From Mycobacterium shigaense (GTDB lineage Bacteria > Actinomycetota > Actinomycetes > Mycobacteriales > Mycobacteriaceae): a stretch of 64,000 nucleotides of DNA. The position numbers were made by a program, and so were the translations under genes. This document shows positions 23,676-32,950 of this stretch, in pieces. Each line of letters begins with the position of its first letter. Position 1 is the first letter of the stretch. The stretch lies in assembly GCF_002356315.1 (NCBI RefSeq), contig NZ_AP018164.1:4402001-4466000 (forward strand), read 5' to 3'. Below the pieces are notes generated by a model. The model worked only from the letters and a program-made list of their open reading frames with translations. It was not told the DNA's origin and did no database searches.

Positions 23676-24151
23676 CCGGAAAGCCGCGCCGCACCACGCA
23701 CTGGCCCGCCGAGCTGGCGTCAATCGGGGCGATCCGCTTCGCCCGTCGCTCGGCGAACTTCGTGGAAACGGTGCGGTTCTACCGCGAGCTTGTCGGGCTG
23801 CCGCTGTATGAGACCTTCGCCGGCAGCTACGGCAGCAACGGCGCGATCTTCGGTCTGCCCAGCTCGCCCCTGACGATGGAAGTCGTGGAGGCCGTCGACG
23901 CCGTCGCGGTCGACCACCACGAGCAACTGTGCCTGTACTTCCCGGACAAACCGGCGCAGCAGGCCGCCGTCGCGCGCCTGGACCGGGCGGGGCACCGGCC
24001 CGCCGAGCAGCATCCGTACTGGGCGGCCACGGGTGCGGTCACCTACCGCGACCCCGACGGTCGGGAAGTCGTCTTCGCGCCCTTCGTGTTCGGCGTCAAC
24101 GAACCCACCGGCGGCTCGACGTCGGGCGAGCACGAGTTCCCGTCCGGCTGA
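23672..24151 (+). CDS. VOC (glyoxalase/bleomycin-resistance) superfamily protein
   Basis: A 159-residue single-chain vicinal-oxygen-chelate fold: AIRFARRSANFVETVRFYRELVGLPL starts the first beta-alpha-beta module and VTYRDPDGREVVFAPF closes the second. Glu and His for metal binding may be present (EVVE, HHEQ) but cannot be assigned. It is coupled to the carotenoid oxygenase by a 4-nt ATGA overlap. It is convergent with the next gene, 3 bp away. Confidence 0.82.
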   Translation: MTGKPRRTTHWPAELASIGAIRFARRSANFVETVRFYRELVGLPLYETFAGSYGSNGAIFGLPSSPLTMEVVEAVDAVAVDHHEQLCLYFPDKPAQQAAVARLDRAGHRPAEQHPYWAATGAVTYRDPDGREVVFAPFVFGVNEPTGGSTSGEHEFPSG

Positions 24152-24154
24152 GCC

Positions 24155-24589
24155 TCACCGACGACGGCGACCCGCGGCGACCGCCGCGATCACCGACGCG
24201 ATCGAACACACCACCGCGCCCAGGGCGGCCACGCCGCCGACATACAGGCCGTACTGGGCCGACACCGGCGGGTTGACGTTGAGCTTGTAGTACCACACCA
24301 CCAGCGCGACGATAAGCAACGAAATAGCAAGGGATGCAACCGAAGCCGTCTTCACCGACAGGCCGCGAGCCACCATCGCGCCGACCACCAGCAGTGTCGA
24401 GGACAACAGCACGATGAGTTGGCCCGCACCGAACCCCGGCGGGAGCTCCAGATTGCCGTGCCGTCCGCCGATGGCGTTGGCCCAGCCGCCGCCACCCACC
24501 GCCGTCGTCAGCCACGGCATCCAGGTGCTGCCCGCGAGGATGAGGGCGAACAACGCCACCAGCCATCCGGTGCGCAGGCGGCGGATCAT
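24155..24589 (-). CDS. Four-helix membrane protein (Rv0912 type)
   Basis: A 144-residue integral membrane protein with four predicted helices: WLVALFALILAGSTWMPWL, LIVLLSSTLLVVGAMVA, VASLAISLLIVALVVWYY and GLYVGGVAALGAVVCSIASV. The N-terminal RRLRTG and C-terminal GRRRR suggest both ends are cytoplasmic. It is conserved in mycobacteria at this locus, with no known function. Confidence 0.8.
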   Translation of the reverse strand: MIRRLRTGWLVALFALILAGSTWMPWLTTAVGGGGWANAIGGRHGNLELPPGFGAGQLIVLLSSTLLVVGAMVARGLSVKTASVASLAISLLIVALVVWYYKLNVNPPVSAQYGLYVGGVAALGAVVCSIASVIAAVAAGRRRR

Positions 24590-24646
24590 GCTAGCGAGGT
24601 TAACCGGGCGCCCGACGGCGCGCCGCGTGCCACGCTAGGCAGCCGA

Positions 24647-25120
24647 TCAGCGCCGCGCGCCGCGGTCGCCATTCATGCCGGGATCGGGAGAGGTGAACAC
24701 CGTCACGAACTGCTCCAGTGACTGATTGATGTCGCCCTTCAGCGCGGCCGCGACGATCATGCCGATCGGCCCGAACAGCGCCGGGCCGCCGAGGTGCACG
24801 TCGAAGCTGACCACAGAGCCGTCTTCCTTCTGCTTGACCTTGGCCATCAGCTTGACCTTGACCCCGCCCACACCGTCGCCGTTGAGCGTCATCGCCTCCG
24901 GCGGCTTGTAGTGCACGATCGTCCACTTGATCCGGTTGAGCATGCCCTTGACCTCGACGATCGATTCGATCACCGTGCCCTTCTCCAGCACGTCGGGCAA
25001 TTTGCTGCGCCACACGCGGTGGATGCTCAGCCAGTCCTTGTAGCGGGACAGGTCAGAGGCATGCTGCCACGCCTGGTGGGGCGGCAGCGGTACGTCGATG
25101 GATCCGGAGAGTTTGGCCAT
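24647..25120 (-). CDS. SRPBCC-family protein, annotated toxin partner in M. tuberculosis (Rv0910 type)
   Basis: A 157-residue START/Bet v1-like lipid- or ligand-binding fold: it begins MAKLSGSIDVPLPPHQAWQH and ends with a long helix, GDINQSLEQFVTVF. In M. tuberculosis the equivalent pair Rv0909-Rv0910 is annotated as a toxin-antitoxin module, with the SRPBCC protein as toxin. It starts 4 nt after the small upstream gene. The toxin label is from literature; nothing in this fold shows a toxic activity by itself. Confidence 0.82.
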   Translation of the reverse strand: MAKLSGSIDVPLPPHQAWQHASDLSRYKDWLSIHRVWRSKLPDVLEKGTVIESIVEVKGMLNRIKWTIVHYKPPEAMTLNGDGVGGVKVKLMAKVKQKEDGSVVSFDVHLGGPALFGPIGMIVAAALKGDINQSLEQFVTVFTSPDPGMNGDRGARR

Positions 25121-25124
25121 GCGC

Positions 25125-25313
25125 TCAGTTGTGGTCGTCGTCCTTGGCCGCCGCCTCGGCGGCTTTCTTGGCTTGTTCCTGCACCTGGTGAATGGTGTCG
25201 GAGTACTTGCCCTGCGTCTTGTCGTCGACGAACTCGCCCGCCTTGTCGATCGCCGTCCCCACCTTGTCGGCATTCTGCGCCAGCAAGTCCTTCGCTTTGT
25301 CCAGCAATCCCAT
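25125..25313 (-). CDS. Small antitoxin-like helical protein (Rv0909 type)
   Basis: A 62-residue very hydrophilic protein (start MGLLDKAKDLLAQNADKVGT), Lys/Asp/Ala-rich, predicted fully helical, ending AAKDDDHN. It resembles Rv0909, the antitoxin-annotated partner of the SRPBCC gene that begins 4 nt after its stop. GGGAAGG precedes the ATG by six bases. Sequences of this kind (MGLxDKAKxLLxxNAD) also occur as stand-alone stress-type proteins in actinobacteria. Confidence 0.82.
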   Translation of the reverse strand: MGLLDKAKDLLAQNADKVGTAIDKAGEFVDDKTQGKYSDTIHQVQEQAKKAAEAAAKDDDHN

Positions 25314-25462
25314 GCGTCGTCCTTCCCCTGGGCTCCCGAGCCGCTTTCGCTGGTAAACCTTAACTGCCGACAGCCCCAAGCGGTCCTGCAGGTAGCACCG
25401 CTGTGCCGGTCTGCAACGCAGCGGGCCGACATTCGTTTCGCGCTTCGTCGGCCAGATTCGCT

Positions 25463-27856
25463 TCAGTTCGCCTCCGGGGTCGGCTGCCGCCACCACCGGG
25501 GCGGCACGCCGAGCATTCTGGCCCGGATCCACCAGGTGGCCTCGACCGCCGCGGCGGCCAGTACCCCGATCGCCATCGCGGTGGACGTCTCCTCCTGGTT
25601 CGACGGATCGAGCAAGAATTTCTGCTGCGCCCAGGGGATGCTGAAGATCGCCACATAGGCCAGACCGCAGGCCGCCACCAGCGCCACCCGCCACCACTGG
25701 TAGGGACGGGCCGCCACCGCAAGCACCCAGACGGCGGCGACCAGCAGGGTGATCAGCGCCGCAGTCGACGCCTGGTCCTGCTGTTGGATGGTGGCGTGGC
25801 GGCCGTGGTAGGCCACCAGGTAGGAGGCGAAAGTCGCTGCGCCAACGATGGTCCCGGACGGCAGCGCGGCGGTCAGCACCCGCCGGACGAAGCGGGGATG
25901 GGCGCGCTCGTTATTGGGCGCCAGCGACAGGATGAACGATGGGATGCCGATAGTGAACCACGCCGCGATGGTGACGTGGATCGGCTGGAACGGATACAAC
26001 AACGCGTCCGCCCCCAGGAATTTGGACGCCAGGCACTCGATGCCCACGAAGAAGGCGAGCAGCACCGAGTACACGGTCTTGGTCAAGAACAGATTGGCGA
26101 CGCGCTCGATGTTGCCGATCACCCGGCGGCCCTCGCCGACGACATAGGGAAGCGTGGCGAACCTATTGTCCAGCAACACAATCTGTGCCACCGCACGCGA
26201 TGCCGGGCTGCCCGCACCCATCGCGACACCGATGTCGGCATCTTTGAGAGCCAGCACGTCGTTGACGCCGTCCCCGGTCATCGCCACCGTGTGTCCGCGC
26301 GACTGCAGGGCATGCACGATGGCGCGCTTCTGGTCGGGCCGCACCCGACCGAAGGTGGCGTGGGTGTCCAGTGCGTCGGCCAGTTCGGTGGGGTCGGTGG
26401 GCAGTTGGCGGGCATCCATCGCCTCGCCGTACAGACCGAGCTTGGCCGCGACCGCGCCGACCGACACCGCGTTGTCGCCGGAGATCACCTTGACCGAGAC
26501 CTGTTGGGCGCCGAAGTATTCGATGGTGTCTCGGGCATCGGGTCGCACCCGTTGCTCGAGCACCACCAGCGCGACCGGCGCGACGCGACCCGGTGCGCCG
26601 GGGTCGTCGACGGCGACGTCGGAGGCGCCCAGCATCAGCACCCGCAGTCCCTGCGCCCCGATCCGTTCGGCCCGCGCCGCCGCGTCCGTGGCCGGGTCGA
26701 GGAGCACGTCCGGAGCGCCGATCACCCAGTTGCCGTGACCGCGGTAGGACACCCCGCTCCACTTGGTCGCCGACTTGAAAGGTGCAGTCGCCGTGGCAAT
26801 CCAGTCCGGCGGTTGGCCATAAGCCTCAGCGATCGCGCGCATGCTGGCATTAGGCCGGGCGTCGGCCGCGGCCAGTGCGCCTAGCACATCGGCGACGGAC
26901 TCCGGCTCTCGGCCACCGAGTTCGTCGACCTTAGCCACGCGCATGCCGCTTTCGGTGAGCGTGCCGGTCTTGTCGGCGCACACCACGTCGACCCGCGCCA
27001 GCCCCTCGATTGCCGGCAATTCCTTTACCAGGCAGCGCCGTTGGCCGAGCCTGATGACGCCCACCGCGAACGCCAACGACGTCATCAGCACCAGCCCTTC
27101 AGGCACCATCGGCACCAGCGCGCCGACCATGCGAAGCACCGCCGGCCGCCAACCTGTGTGTGTGGTGAATAGCTGCGTGTAGATCGTCAGCAGCCCGGCC
27201 GGTATCAGCAGGTAGGTCACGATCTGCAGAATCCGGTTGATGCCGTTGCGCAATTCGGAATTCACCAGCGTGAACTTGCTGGCCTCCTCGGTCAGCCTGG
27301 CGGCGTAAGACCGCGGACCGACCTCGGTGGCGCGGTAGGCGCCGCTGCCGGCGACGACGAAGCTGCCCGACATCACCGCGTCTCCGGTCCGTTTGTCGAC
27401 CGGGTCCGCCTCGCCGGTCAGCAGGGATTCGTCGACCTCCAGGTTGTCCTGCTCCACGATCACCCCGTCGACGACGATCTGGTCGCCTGGGCCGAGCTCG
27501 ATGATGTCGTCGAGCACGACCTCGGTGGCCGGCAGCGCCCGAGTCCCGGATTCGCGGCGCACCACGGGCTTTGCCTGCCCGATGATGTTCAGCTTGTCCA
27601 GCGTTTGTTTGGCCCGGATCTCCTGGATCATGCCGATGCAGCTGTTGGCGACGATGAGCAGTCCGAACAGCCCGTTGATCACCGACCCGGTGGCGAGCAC
27701 GATCAGCAGCAGCACACCCAGGATCGCGTTGATCCGGGTGAACACGTTGGCCCGAACGATGTCCGCGACGCTGCGGGCGGCGCGTTGCGGCACGGCGTTG
27801 CTCTTACCCTGGGCTACCCGTTCTGCCACCGCGGCATCGGTGAGCCCGGCGTTCAT
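25463..27856 (-). CDS. ctpE: P-type cation-transporting ATPase CtpE
   Basis: A 797-residue P-type ATPase. Phosphorylation motif DKTGTLT has its Asp at residue 295. The TGES-type actuator loop appears as LLTGEADPVDK, the hinge TGDGVNDVLALKDADIGVAMG is near 526, and about ten membrane helices are present. It matches M. tuberculosis CtpE (Rv0908), linked to Ca2+ uptake. The CPx heavy-metal motif is missing from the pre-phosphorylation helix (MVPEGLVLMT), consistent with a Ca/Mg-type pump. Its ATG overlaps the stop of the serine-hydrolase gene by 4 nt, so they are coupled. Confidence 0.95.
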   Translation of the reverse strand: MNAGLTDAAVAERVAQGKSNAVPQRAARSVADIVRANVFTRINAILGVLLLIVLATGSVINGLFGLLIVANSCIGMIQEIRAKQTLDKLNIIGQAKPVVRRESGTRALPATEVVLDDIIELGPGDQIVVDGVIVEQDNLEVDESLLTGEADPVDKRTGDAVMSGSFVVAGSGAYRATEVGPRSYAARLTEEASKFTLVNSELRNGINRILQIVTYLLIPAGLLTIYTQLFTTHTGWRPAVLRMVGALVPMVPEGLVLMTSLAFAVGVIRLGQRRCLVKELPAIEGLARVDVVCADKTGTLTESGMRVAKVDELGGREPESVADVLGALAAADARPNASMRAIAEAYGQPPDWIATATAPFKSATKWSGVSYRGHGNWVIGAPDVLLDPATDAAARAERIGAQGLRVLMLGASDVAVDDPGAPGRVAPVALVVLEQRVRPDARDTIEYFGAQQVSVKVISGDNAVSVGAVAAKLGLYGEAMDARQLPTDPTELADALDTHATFGRVRPDQKRAIVHALQSRGHTVAMTGDGVNDVLALKDADIGVAMGAGSPASRAVAQIVLLDNRFATLPYVVGEGRRVIGNIERVANLFLTKTVYSVLLAFFVGIECLASKFLGADALLYPFQPIHVTIAAWFTIGIPSFILSLAPNNERAHPRFVRRVLTAALPSGTIVGAATFASYLVAYHGRHATIQQQDQASTAALITLLVAAVWVLAVAARPYQWWRVALVAACGLAYVAIFSIPWAQQKFLLDPSNQEETSTAMAIGVLAAAAVEATWWIRARMLGVPPRWWRQPTPEAN

Positions 27857-29436
27857 CGGGTGAACGTCCCCAGCTTGTCGGAGTCGTAGTACTCGAGGTT
27901 GAGCGTGTTCGGCGCGAAGACGGCCTTGGAAATCGTTCCGGGCGGAGCGTTTTCGTCAGTTATCGAGAAGGTGAAGGTGTCCGCATCCCAGTGCGTCAGG
28001 GTGAACAGCTGATTCTTCGGCCCCAGCGCGAGCCGAAGCTGACCGTTGTCTTGCGTCACCACCGCCGGCCCCCAGTAATCACTGGCGTATACGCCCAAGT
28101 ATTCGGTCAGCGGCCGGGGCAGCGCGGGGTTGGCGGGAGCCTGCTTGCCGACGAGCGAGCCCTCCGGGTTGTTCATCCAGCCGAGCGCATGGTTGTACAG
28201 GCTCGGCCAGTTCTCCCGGATCTGGCCGTACTGAACCAGATCCATGAACTGGGCGGTCAACGCCTCCGGAATGCCGTAGGGCGCACCGTTGGTCAGCGCG
28301 ATGATGCCGACGTCTGCCGACGGCATCACGACGAAGTTGGTCGCCGCGCCCGACGAGAAACCGCCCGAGTGGCTGTATACGGTCCGCCCGGACGAACTCA
28401 CCGAAGAGTTGAACCCGTAGCCGTAGAAGCCCGCCCGCGCCTTGGGAGACGCCGCGGGCACCGAGACGGTCTGTGGCGTGAGCGCGGATGACAACGCCTC
28501 CGGCGCGACGAGGCGTTGCCCGTCGTAGGTTCCGTTGCCCATCAGCAGCGTCAGCCAGCGCGCCATGTCGTTGACCGATGAGCTCACCCCGCCGGCGGGC
28601 GTCTGCGCGTCGGGATCGCGCTGAAAGCGTGGCTCCCATTTGTCGCCAACCTTGACGTGCAGGACGGCACGGTTGGGCCGGGCCAGAAAATCGGCGTACT
28701 TCGAACTCGTCGACGACATCCCCAGCGGGCGGTACAGCACCTCGTCGGACAGATCCTCCCAGGACTTACCCGCCGCGGTGGCCACGGCCTCGGCCGCGGC
28801 GGTCAATCCGAAATTGGTGTAGGCGTAGCTGCTCCGGAAGGGTGCCAACGGCAGATACTTCAGCCGTTCCAGCACTTGGCGGCGGTCGTAACCCAGGTCC
28901 TCGAGTTTGTCGCCGGCGTGATCCGGCAGCCCGGAGCGATGGGAGTACAGGTCGGCGACGGTCACGTGGCCGGTGACGTAGGGATCCGACAGCGCAAACC
29001 ACGGCAATTTGGTGGTTAGCGTTGTGTCCCAGGCGACCACGTTGTCGGTGACTTCGCGCGCGACGACTGTGGCGCCCACCGACTTCGACACCGAAGCCAG
29101 CTGGAACACGGTGTTGGCGTCGACCGTGTTGTCCCGGCCGCTGCCCTTACTCTCGTCCTTGACGCCGAAGCCCTTGGCGTACAACGTCTTTCCACCGCGC
29201 ACCACGGCTACGGCCACGCCCGGGACGCCGGTGCTTCTCATCAGGTCGCCGACCAGGCCGTCGAGCTTGGCGACCGCGTCATCGATGCGGCCGGGCGGGA
29301 CGTCCAGACCCGACACCTCGTTGGGCGGGGCGTCGGACAAGGCGGACGCCGGACTCGACGCCGGTTTGCCGGCCCCGCATCCGGTCAGCGCCAGCAACAC
29401 CGTCAAGCCAGCGGTCGCCGCCGTACGCCTCGTCAT
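27853..29436 (-). CDS. Serine hydrolase lipoprotein, beta-lactamase/PBP-C fold (Rv0907 type)
   Basis: A 527-residue class C beta-lactamase-like protein. Lipobox LTGC gives lipidated Cys20, so it sits on the outer face of the membrane. Active-site motifs are SVSK (Ser115, Lys118), YTN (Tyr206-Asn208) and HSGG in YSHSGGFSSGAA. The C-terminal 120 residues (PLTEYLGVYASDYWGPAVV) form the lipocalin-like domain seen in DUF3471-type esterases. Likely a peptidase or esterase rather than a true beta-lactamase. Coupled to ctpE downstream. Confidence 0.88.
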   Translation of the reverse strand: MTRRTAATAGLTVLLALTGCGAGKPASSPASALSDAPPNEVSGLDVPPGRIDDAVAKLDGLVGDLMRSTGVPGVAVAVVRGGKTLYAKGFGVKDESKGSGRDNTVDANTVFQLASVSKSVGATVVAREVTDNVVAWDTTLTTKLPWFALSDPYVTGHVTVADLYSHRSGLPDHAGDKLEDLGYDRRQVLERLKYLPLAPFRSSYAYTNFGLTAAAEAVATAAGKSWEDLSDEVLYRPLGMSSTSSKYADFLARPNRAVLHVKVGDKWEPRFQRDPDAQTPAGGVSSSVNDMARWLTLLMGNGTYDGQRLVAPEALSSALTPQTVSVPAASPKARAGFYGYGFNSSVSSSGRTVYSHSGGFSSGAATNFVVMPSADVGIIALTNGAPYGIPEALTAQFMDLVQYGQIRENWPSLYNHALGWMNNPEGSLVGKQAPANPALPRPLTEYLGVYASDYWGPAVVTQDNGQLRLALGPKNQLFTLTHWDADTFTFSITDENAPPGTISKAVFAPNTLNLEYYDSDKLGTFTR

Positions 29437-29460
29437 GCCCGCAGACTCTACGGCGGCCGG

Positions 29461-30579
29461 TCAGAGCCGCCACCACGGGTTGAATCGTGGCGGCGTGCAG
29501 GGATCGATCCGCTCACCGGGCGCCGGTACGGCCACGGTGACTTCGGCGTCGTCGGCGGACGCGAGCAGCCGCTCGACGGGCTCGGCCCACGGGTGCGGCG
29601 CCAACCGGAAGGTGGCCCAGTGCACGGGCATCAGCAATCCCGAGCCCGACGCCGTCAGGTCGAGATGAGCCTGCACCGCGTCCTCGGGATTCATGTGGAT
29701 GTCGGGCCAGGCCCGGTGGTAGGCGCCGATGGGCAGCAGCGTCACGTCGAAGGGACCGTGGTCGGCGCCGATCTGCGCGAAGCTCTTGGTGTAGCCGGTG
29801 TCGCCGCCGAAATACACCCGGCGGGTGGGGCCGACGATGCCCCAGGACGCCCACAGCGTGGTGTTGCGGTCCAGGAAGCGCCCCGAAAAGTGCCGCGCCG
29901 GAAGGCAAATCAGGCTGAGCTCGCCCACGTTGCCGCTCTCGTGCCAGTCGAGTTCGACGATGCGGTGCTCGGGGATGCCCCACGAGCGCAGGTGTGCGCC
30001 CACACCCAGCGGCACGAAGAACGGGGCGCGCTGAGTGCGGGCCAGCGCGAGAACGGTGTCGATGTCGAGGTGGTCGTAGTGGTCGTGGCTGATCACCACG
30101 GCGTCGACGGCAGGCAGCGCGTCAAGCTCCATCGGCGGCGGATGCAGCCGCTCCGGCCCGACCACGTCCGACGGCGAGCACCGGTCGCTCCACACGGGGT
30201 CGGTGAGCACCAGGTAGCCGTCGACCTCGAGCAGCGCCGTGGAGTGTCCGAGCCAGGTGACCGCCAGCCGACTGATGTCGCCGTCGAACTTCCCCGGCGA
30301 GCCCAACGGGATGGGCGCACCCGGCCGGGTTTTCCCGCGTGCCCCCACGAACTCCCGGGCGATCATCGCCAGCTGCTGGCGGTCCGGATTGGCCGTCGAG
30401 GCCGGATCGAGGTTGACGAAGACGCCGTCGCGGTAGTTCGGGGAGCACTCGGTCACCGACCGCACCGCGCTCGGATCGGCACCGAGCGCCTCGGGTGTGC
30501 CGTGCAGCGCGCGCAACAGCCACCCCCCGGCGGCAAGCGTCACGCTGCCCGCGGTCACTCGCAGCGCTGTGCGCAGCAT
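29461..30579 (-). CDS. Metallo-beta-lactamase-fold hydrolase (Rv0906 type, UlaG/NAPE-PLD-like)
   Basis: A 372-residue MBL-fold protein, the same length as Rv0906. Metal motif HDHYDH is at residues 165-170 (HxHxDH). Further ligands lie in LPARHFSGR, YFGGDTGY and LMPVHWATF. The N-terminal 22 residues (MLRTALRVTAGSVTLAAGGW) look like an uncleaved anchor or signal. The layout WLGHSTALLEVDGYLVLTDPVW is typical of the UlaG/NAPE-phospholipase D branch, so a lipid phosphodiesterase or lactonase role is possible. It lies 24 bp upstream of the serine-hydrolase gene and 5 bp after echA6. Confidence 0.88.
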   Translation of the reverse strand: MLRTALRVTAGSVTLAAGGWLLRALHGTPEALGADPSAVRSVTECSPNYRDGVFVNLDPASTANPDRQQLAMIAREFVGARGKTRPGAPIPLGSPGKFDGDISRLAVTWLGHSTALLEVDGYLVLTDPVWSDRCSPSDVVGPERLHPPPMELDALPAVDAVVISHDHYDHLDIDTVLALARTQRAPFFVPLGVGAHLRSWGIPEHRIVELDWHESGNVGELSLICLPARHFSGRFLDRNTTLWASWGIVGPTRRVYFGGDTGYTKSFAQIGADHGPFDVTLLPIGAYHRAWPDIHMNPEDAVQAHLDLTASGSGLLMPVHWATFRLAPHPWAEPVERLLASADDAEVTVAVPAPGERIDPCTPPRFNPWWRL

Positions 30580-30584
30580 GGCGA

Positions 30585-31316
30585 TCAGGCCCCCTGGAAC
30601 CTCGGCGGCCGCTTCTCGACCCGCGCGACCTGCGCTTCGATGACGTCCTGGCTACCCCAGGCCCTATCGAAGAGTTCCTTGTGCACCGGCCAGGCCTCCT
30701 CGATGGAGCCGTCGTCATTGAGCACCCGCTTGGCGTGCTGAATCGCCAGCGGCGCCAGCTCCGCGATCTCGGCGGCCCACGCCTGCGCATCGTCCAGTGT
30801 CCCAAGGCGATTGGCCATCCCGGTCTGCAGCGCAATGTCTGCACTCAGCTTCTCGGCGGCCAGCAGCATCGCCCGGGCCCGCCCGTGCCCGACCAGTGAG
30901 GACAGCCGGCGAATGCTCCAGTTATCAAGAGCCAGGCCGTATTTGGAGGTCGGGAACTGGAAAAACGCGTCCGGCGCCACGACCCGCAGATCGCATTGCA
31001 TGGCCAGCTGCAGGCCCGCGCCGATCGCGGGCCCGTTGATGGCGCCGATCACCGGAATGGGCGCGGCGTCCAGCACCTTGTGCAGCTCGATCAGCCGGTC
31101 GGGGTAGTCGGCCGCGAAAGCATCGCCGGACAAGTCCGCGCCGGCGCAGAACACCGTGCCCTGGCCGGTCAGCACGATCACGCGGGTGGATCCGTCGCCG
31201 GCCTTCGACACGGCTTCCCGCAGCTCGTCGACCAGTTGTGAGTTCAAGGCGTTGCGGCGCTCGGGGCGCTGCAATTCGATGGTCATAACGGCTTCGACCT
31301 GGGTGACACCGATCAT
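30585..31316 (-). CDS. echA6: Enoyl-CoA hydratase/isomerase-family protein EchA6
   Basis: A 243-residue crotonase-fold protein of the same length as M. tuberculosis EchA6 (Rv0905). The oxyanion-hole segments are CAGADLSGDAF and GPAIGAGLQLAMQCDLR. At the second catalytic position the sequence reads DAFFQFPTSKYGLAL, lacking the hydratase Glu, consistent with reports that EchA6 binds acyl-CoA and delivers it to FAS-II rather than hydrating it. ATG 31316 starts MIGVTQVEAVMTIELQRPER. It is divergent from accD3 across 27 bp, so the promoters overlap. Confidence 0.92.
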   Translation of the reverse strand: MIGVTQVEAVMTIELQRPERRNALNSQLVDELREAVSKAGDGSTRVIVLTGQGTVFCAGADLSGDAFAADYPDRLIELHKVLDAAPIPVIGAINGPAIGAGLQLAMQCDLRVVAPDAFFQFPTSKYGLALDNWSIRRLSSLVGHGRARAMLLAAEKLSADIALQTGMANRLGTLDDAQAWAAEIAELAPLAIQHAKRVLNDDGSIEEAWPVHKELFDRAWGSQDVIEAQVARVEKRPPRFQGA

Positions 31317-31343
31317 GGGCGCCAGCCTATATAGCCTCGAGTC

Positions 31344-32816
31344 GTGAGTGGCATCACGACCGACCAACTCCGGGCCGCGGTGCTCGACGAGGGCTCTTTC
31401 GTCAGCTGGGACAGCGCGCCGCTGGCGGTCGCGGCTGACGAGGCCTACGCACGAGAGCTGGCCGACGCCCGCGCGGCCAGCGGCCGCGACGAAGCGGTGC
31501 TGACCGGTGAGGGACGCCTGTTCGGGCGCCGGGTGGCGGTCGTGGTGTGCGAGTTCCGCTTCCTGGGCGGCTCGATCGGGGTGGCGGCCGCCGAACGGAT
31601 CACCGCGACCGTGCAGCGCGCCACCGCCGAGCGGCTGCCCCTGCTGGCTTCGCCGAGTTCCGGCGGCACCCGCATGCAAGAGGGCACTGTCGCGTTCCTG
31701 CAGATGGTCAAAATCGCCGCGGCCGTCCGGCTGCACAAGGAGGCGCACCTGCCCTACCTCGTCTACCTGCGCAACCCGACCACGGGCGGGGTGTTCGCCT
31801 CATGGGGCTCACTGGGCCATGTCACGGTCGCCGAACCCGGCGCGCTGATCGGGTTTCTCGGGCCGCGGGTGTACGAACTGCTCTACGGCGAACCGTTTCC
31901 GCCGGGCGTGCAGACCGCGGAGAACCTGCAGCGGTACGGGGTGATCGATGGCGTCGTCCCGCTCGACGAGCTGCGCCGGACGGCCGATCGTGCGCTGCGG
32001 GTCATCGCCGATGCCGCCGAGCCGCTGCCCGCGCCGCAGCGACCCGAACCGATTCCCGATGTTCCCGCCTGGGATTCGGTGGTGGCGTCGCGGCGGCCGG
32101 ACCGGCCTGGCGTCGGGCATCTGCTGCGGCACGGGGCCACCGACCGGGTATTGCTGTCCGGCACCGGACACGGCGAGGCGGCGACGACCCTGCTGGCACT
32201 GGCCCGATTCGCCGGCCAGCCGGCGGTGGTGTTAGGTCAGCAGCGGCTGACCGGCGGCCTCGTCGGGCCCGCGTCGCTGCGGGAGGCCCGCCGCGGCATG
32301 GCGCTGGCCGCCGAGCTGCGGCTGCCGCTGGTGCTGGTCATCGACACCGCCGGCCCCGCGCTGTCGGCCGAAGCCGAGCAGGGCGGGCTGGCCGGCCAGA
32401 TCGCCCAGTGCCTGGCCGAGCTGGTGACGCTGGATACCCCGACGGTGTCGGTGTTGCTCGGCCAGGGCAGCGGCGGCCCGGCGCTGGCGATGGTGCCCGC
32501 CGACCGGGTGCTGGCCGCGCTGCACGGCTGGCTGGCGCCGCTGCCGCCCGAGGGCGCCAGCGCTATCGTGTTCCGTGACACCGATCACGCCCCCGAACTG
32601 GCTGCGGCCCAAGGCATTCGGTCGGCCGACCTGCTGCGGTCCGGGGTTGTCGACGCCATCGTCGGGGAGCATCCCGACGCCGCCGACGAGCCCGTCGAAT
32701 TCTCCCAGCGCCTGGCGGGGGCCATTGCCGCGGAAGTCCATGCGCTGCGGCAGATTCCCGACGCCGAGCGCCGCGCGGCGCGGTTGCAGCGCTACCGCCG
32801 CATCGGATTGCCCTGA
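31344..32816 (+). CDS. accD3: Acyl-CoA carboxylase carboxyltransferase subunit AccD3
   Basis: A 490-residue carboxyltransferase. The N-terminal half (to about residue 240) carries the beta-type crotonase core: SPSSGGTRMQEGTVAFLQM and PTTGGVFASWGSLGHV. The C-terminal half repeats an alpha-type fold: LRLPLVLVIDTAGPALSAEAEQGG, GQGSGGPALAMV. It transfers carboxyl from biotin carrier protein to an acyl-CoA. It matches Rv0904c (495 aa). The start is GTG at 31344; the GTG sits close to a TATATA-rich stretch shared with the echA6 promoter. Confidence 0.92.
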   Translation: MSGITTDQLRAAVLDEGSFVSWDSAPLAVAADEAYARELADARAASGRDEAVLTGEGRLFGRRVAVVVCEFRFLGGSIGVAAAERITATVQRATAERLPLLASPSSGGTRMQEGTVAFLQMVKIAAAVRLHKEAHLPYLVYLRNPTTGGVFASWGSLGHVTVAEPGALIGFLGPRVYELLYGEPFPPGVQTAENLQRYGVIDGVVPLDELRRTADRALRVIADAAEPLPAPQRPEPIPDVPAWDSVVASRRPDRPGVGHLLRHGATDRVLLSGTGHGEAATTLLALARFAGQPAVVLGQQRLTGGLVGPASLREARRGMALAAELRLPLVLVIDTAGPALSAEAEQGGLAGQIAQCLAELVTLDTPTVSVLLGQGSGGPALAMVPADRVLAALHGWLAPLPPEGASAIVFRDTDHAPELAAAQGIRSADLLRSGVVDAIVGEHPDAADEPVEFSQRLAGAIAAEVHALRQIPDAERRAARLQRYRRIGLP

Positions 32817-32950
32817 GCCGCTTGGGTTATCCGGGCGGCGTCTGGTGCATCACAGGTCAACCATCCCGCGCAGGGCCGGGTGTTCGGCAGGCCGGTGCCG
32901 CAACCAGTCGAGCCCCTGCGCCGGGCTGTTCTCGGCGATCGTGGGATCTG

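Noticed and set aside
25125..25313. Calling the Rv0909-like gene a proven antitoxin
   Set aside because: Pairing is known from M. tuberculosis annotation only; sequence gives no direct evidence of toxicity or neutralisation.
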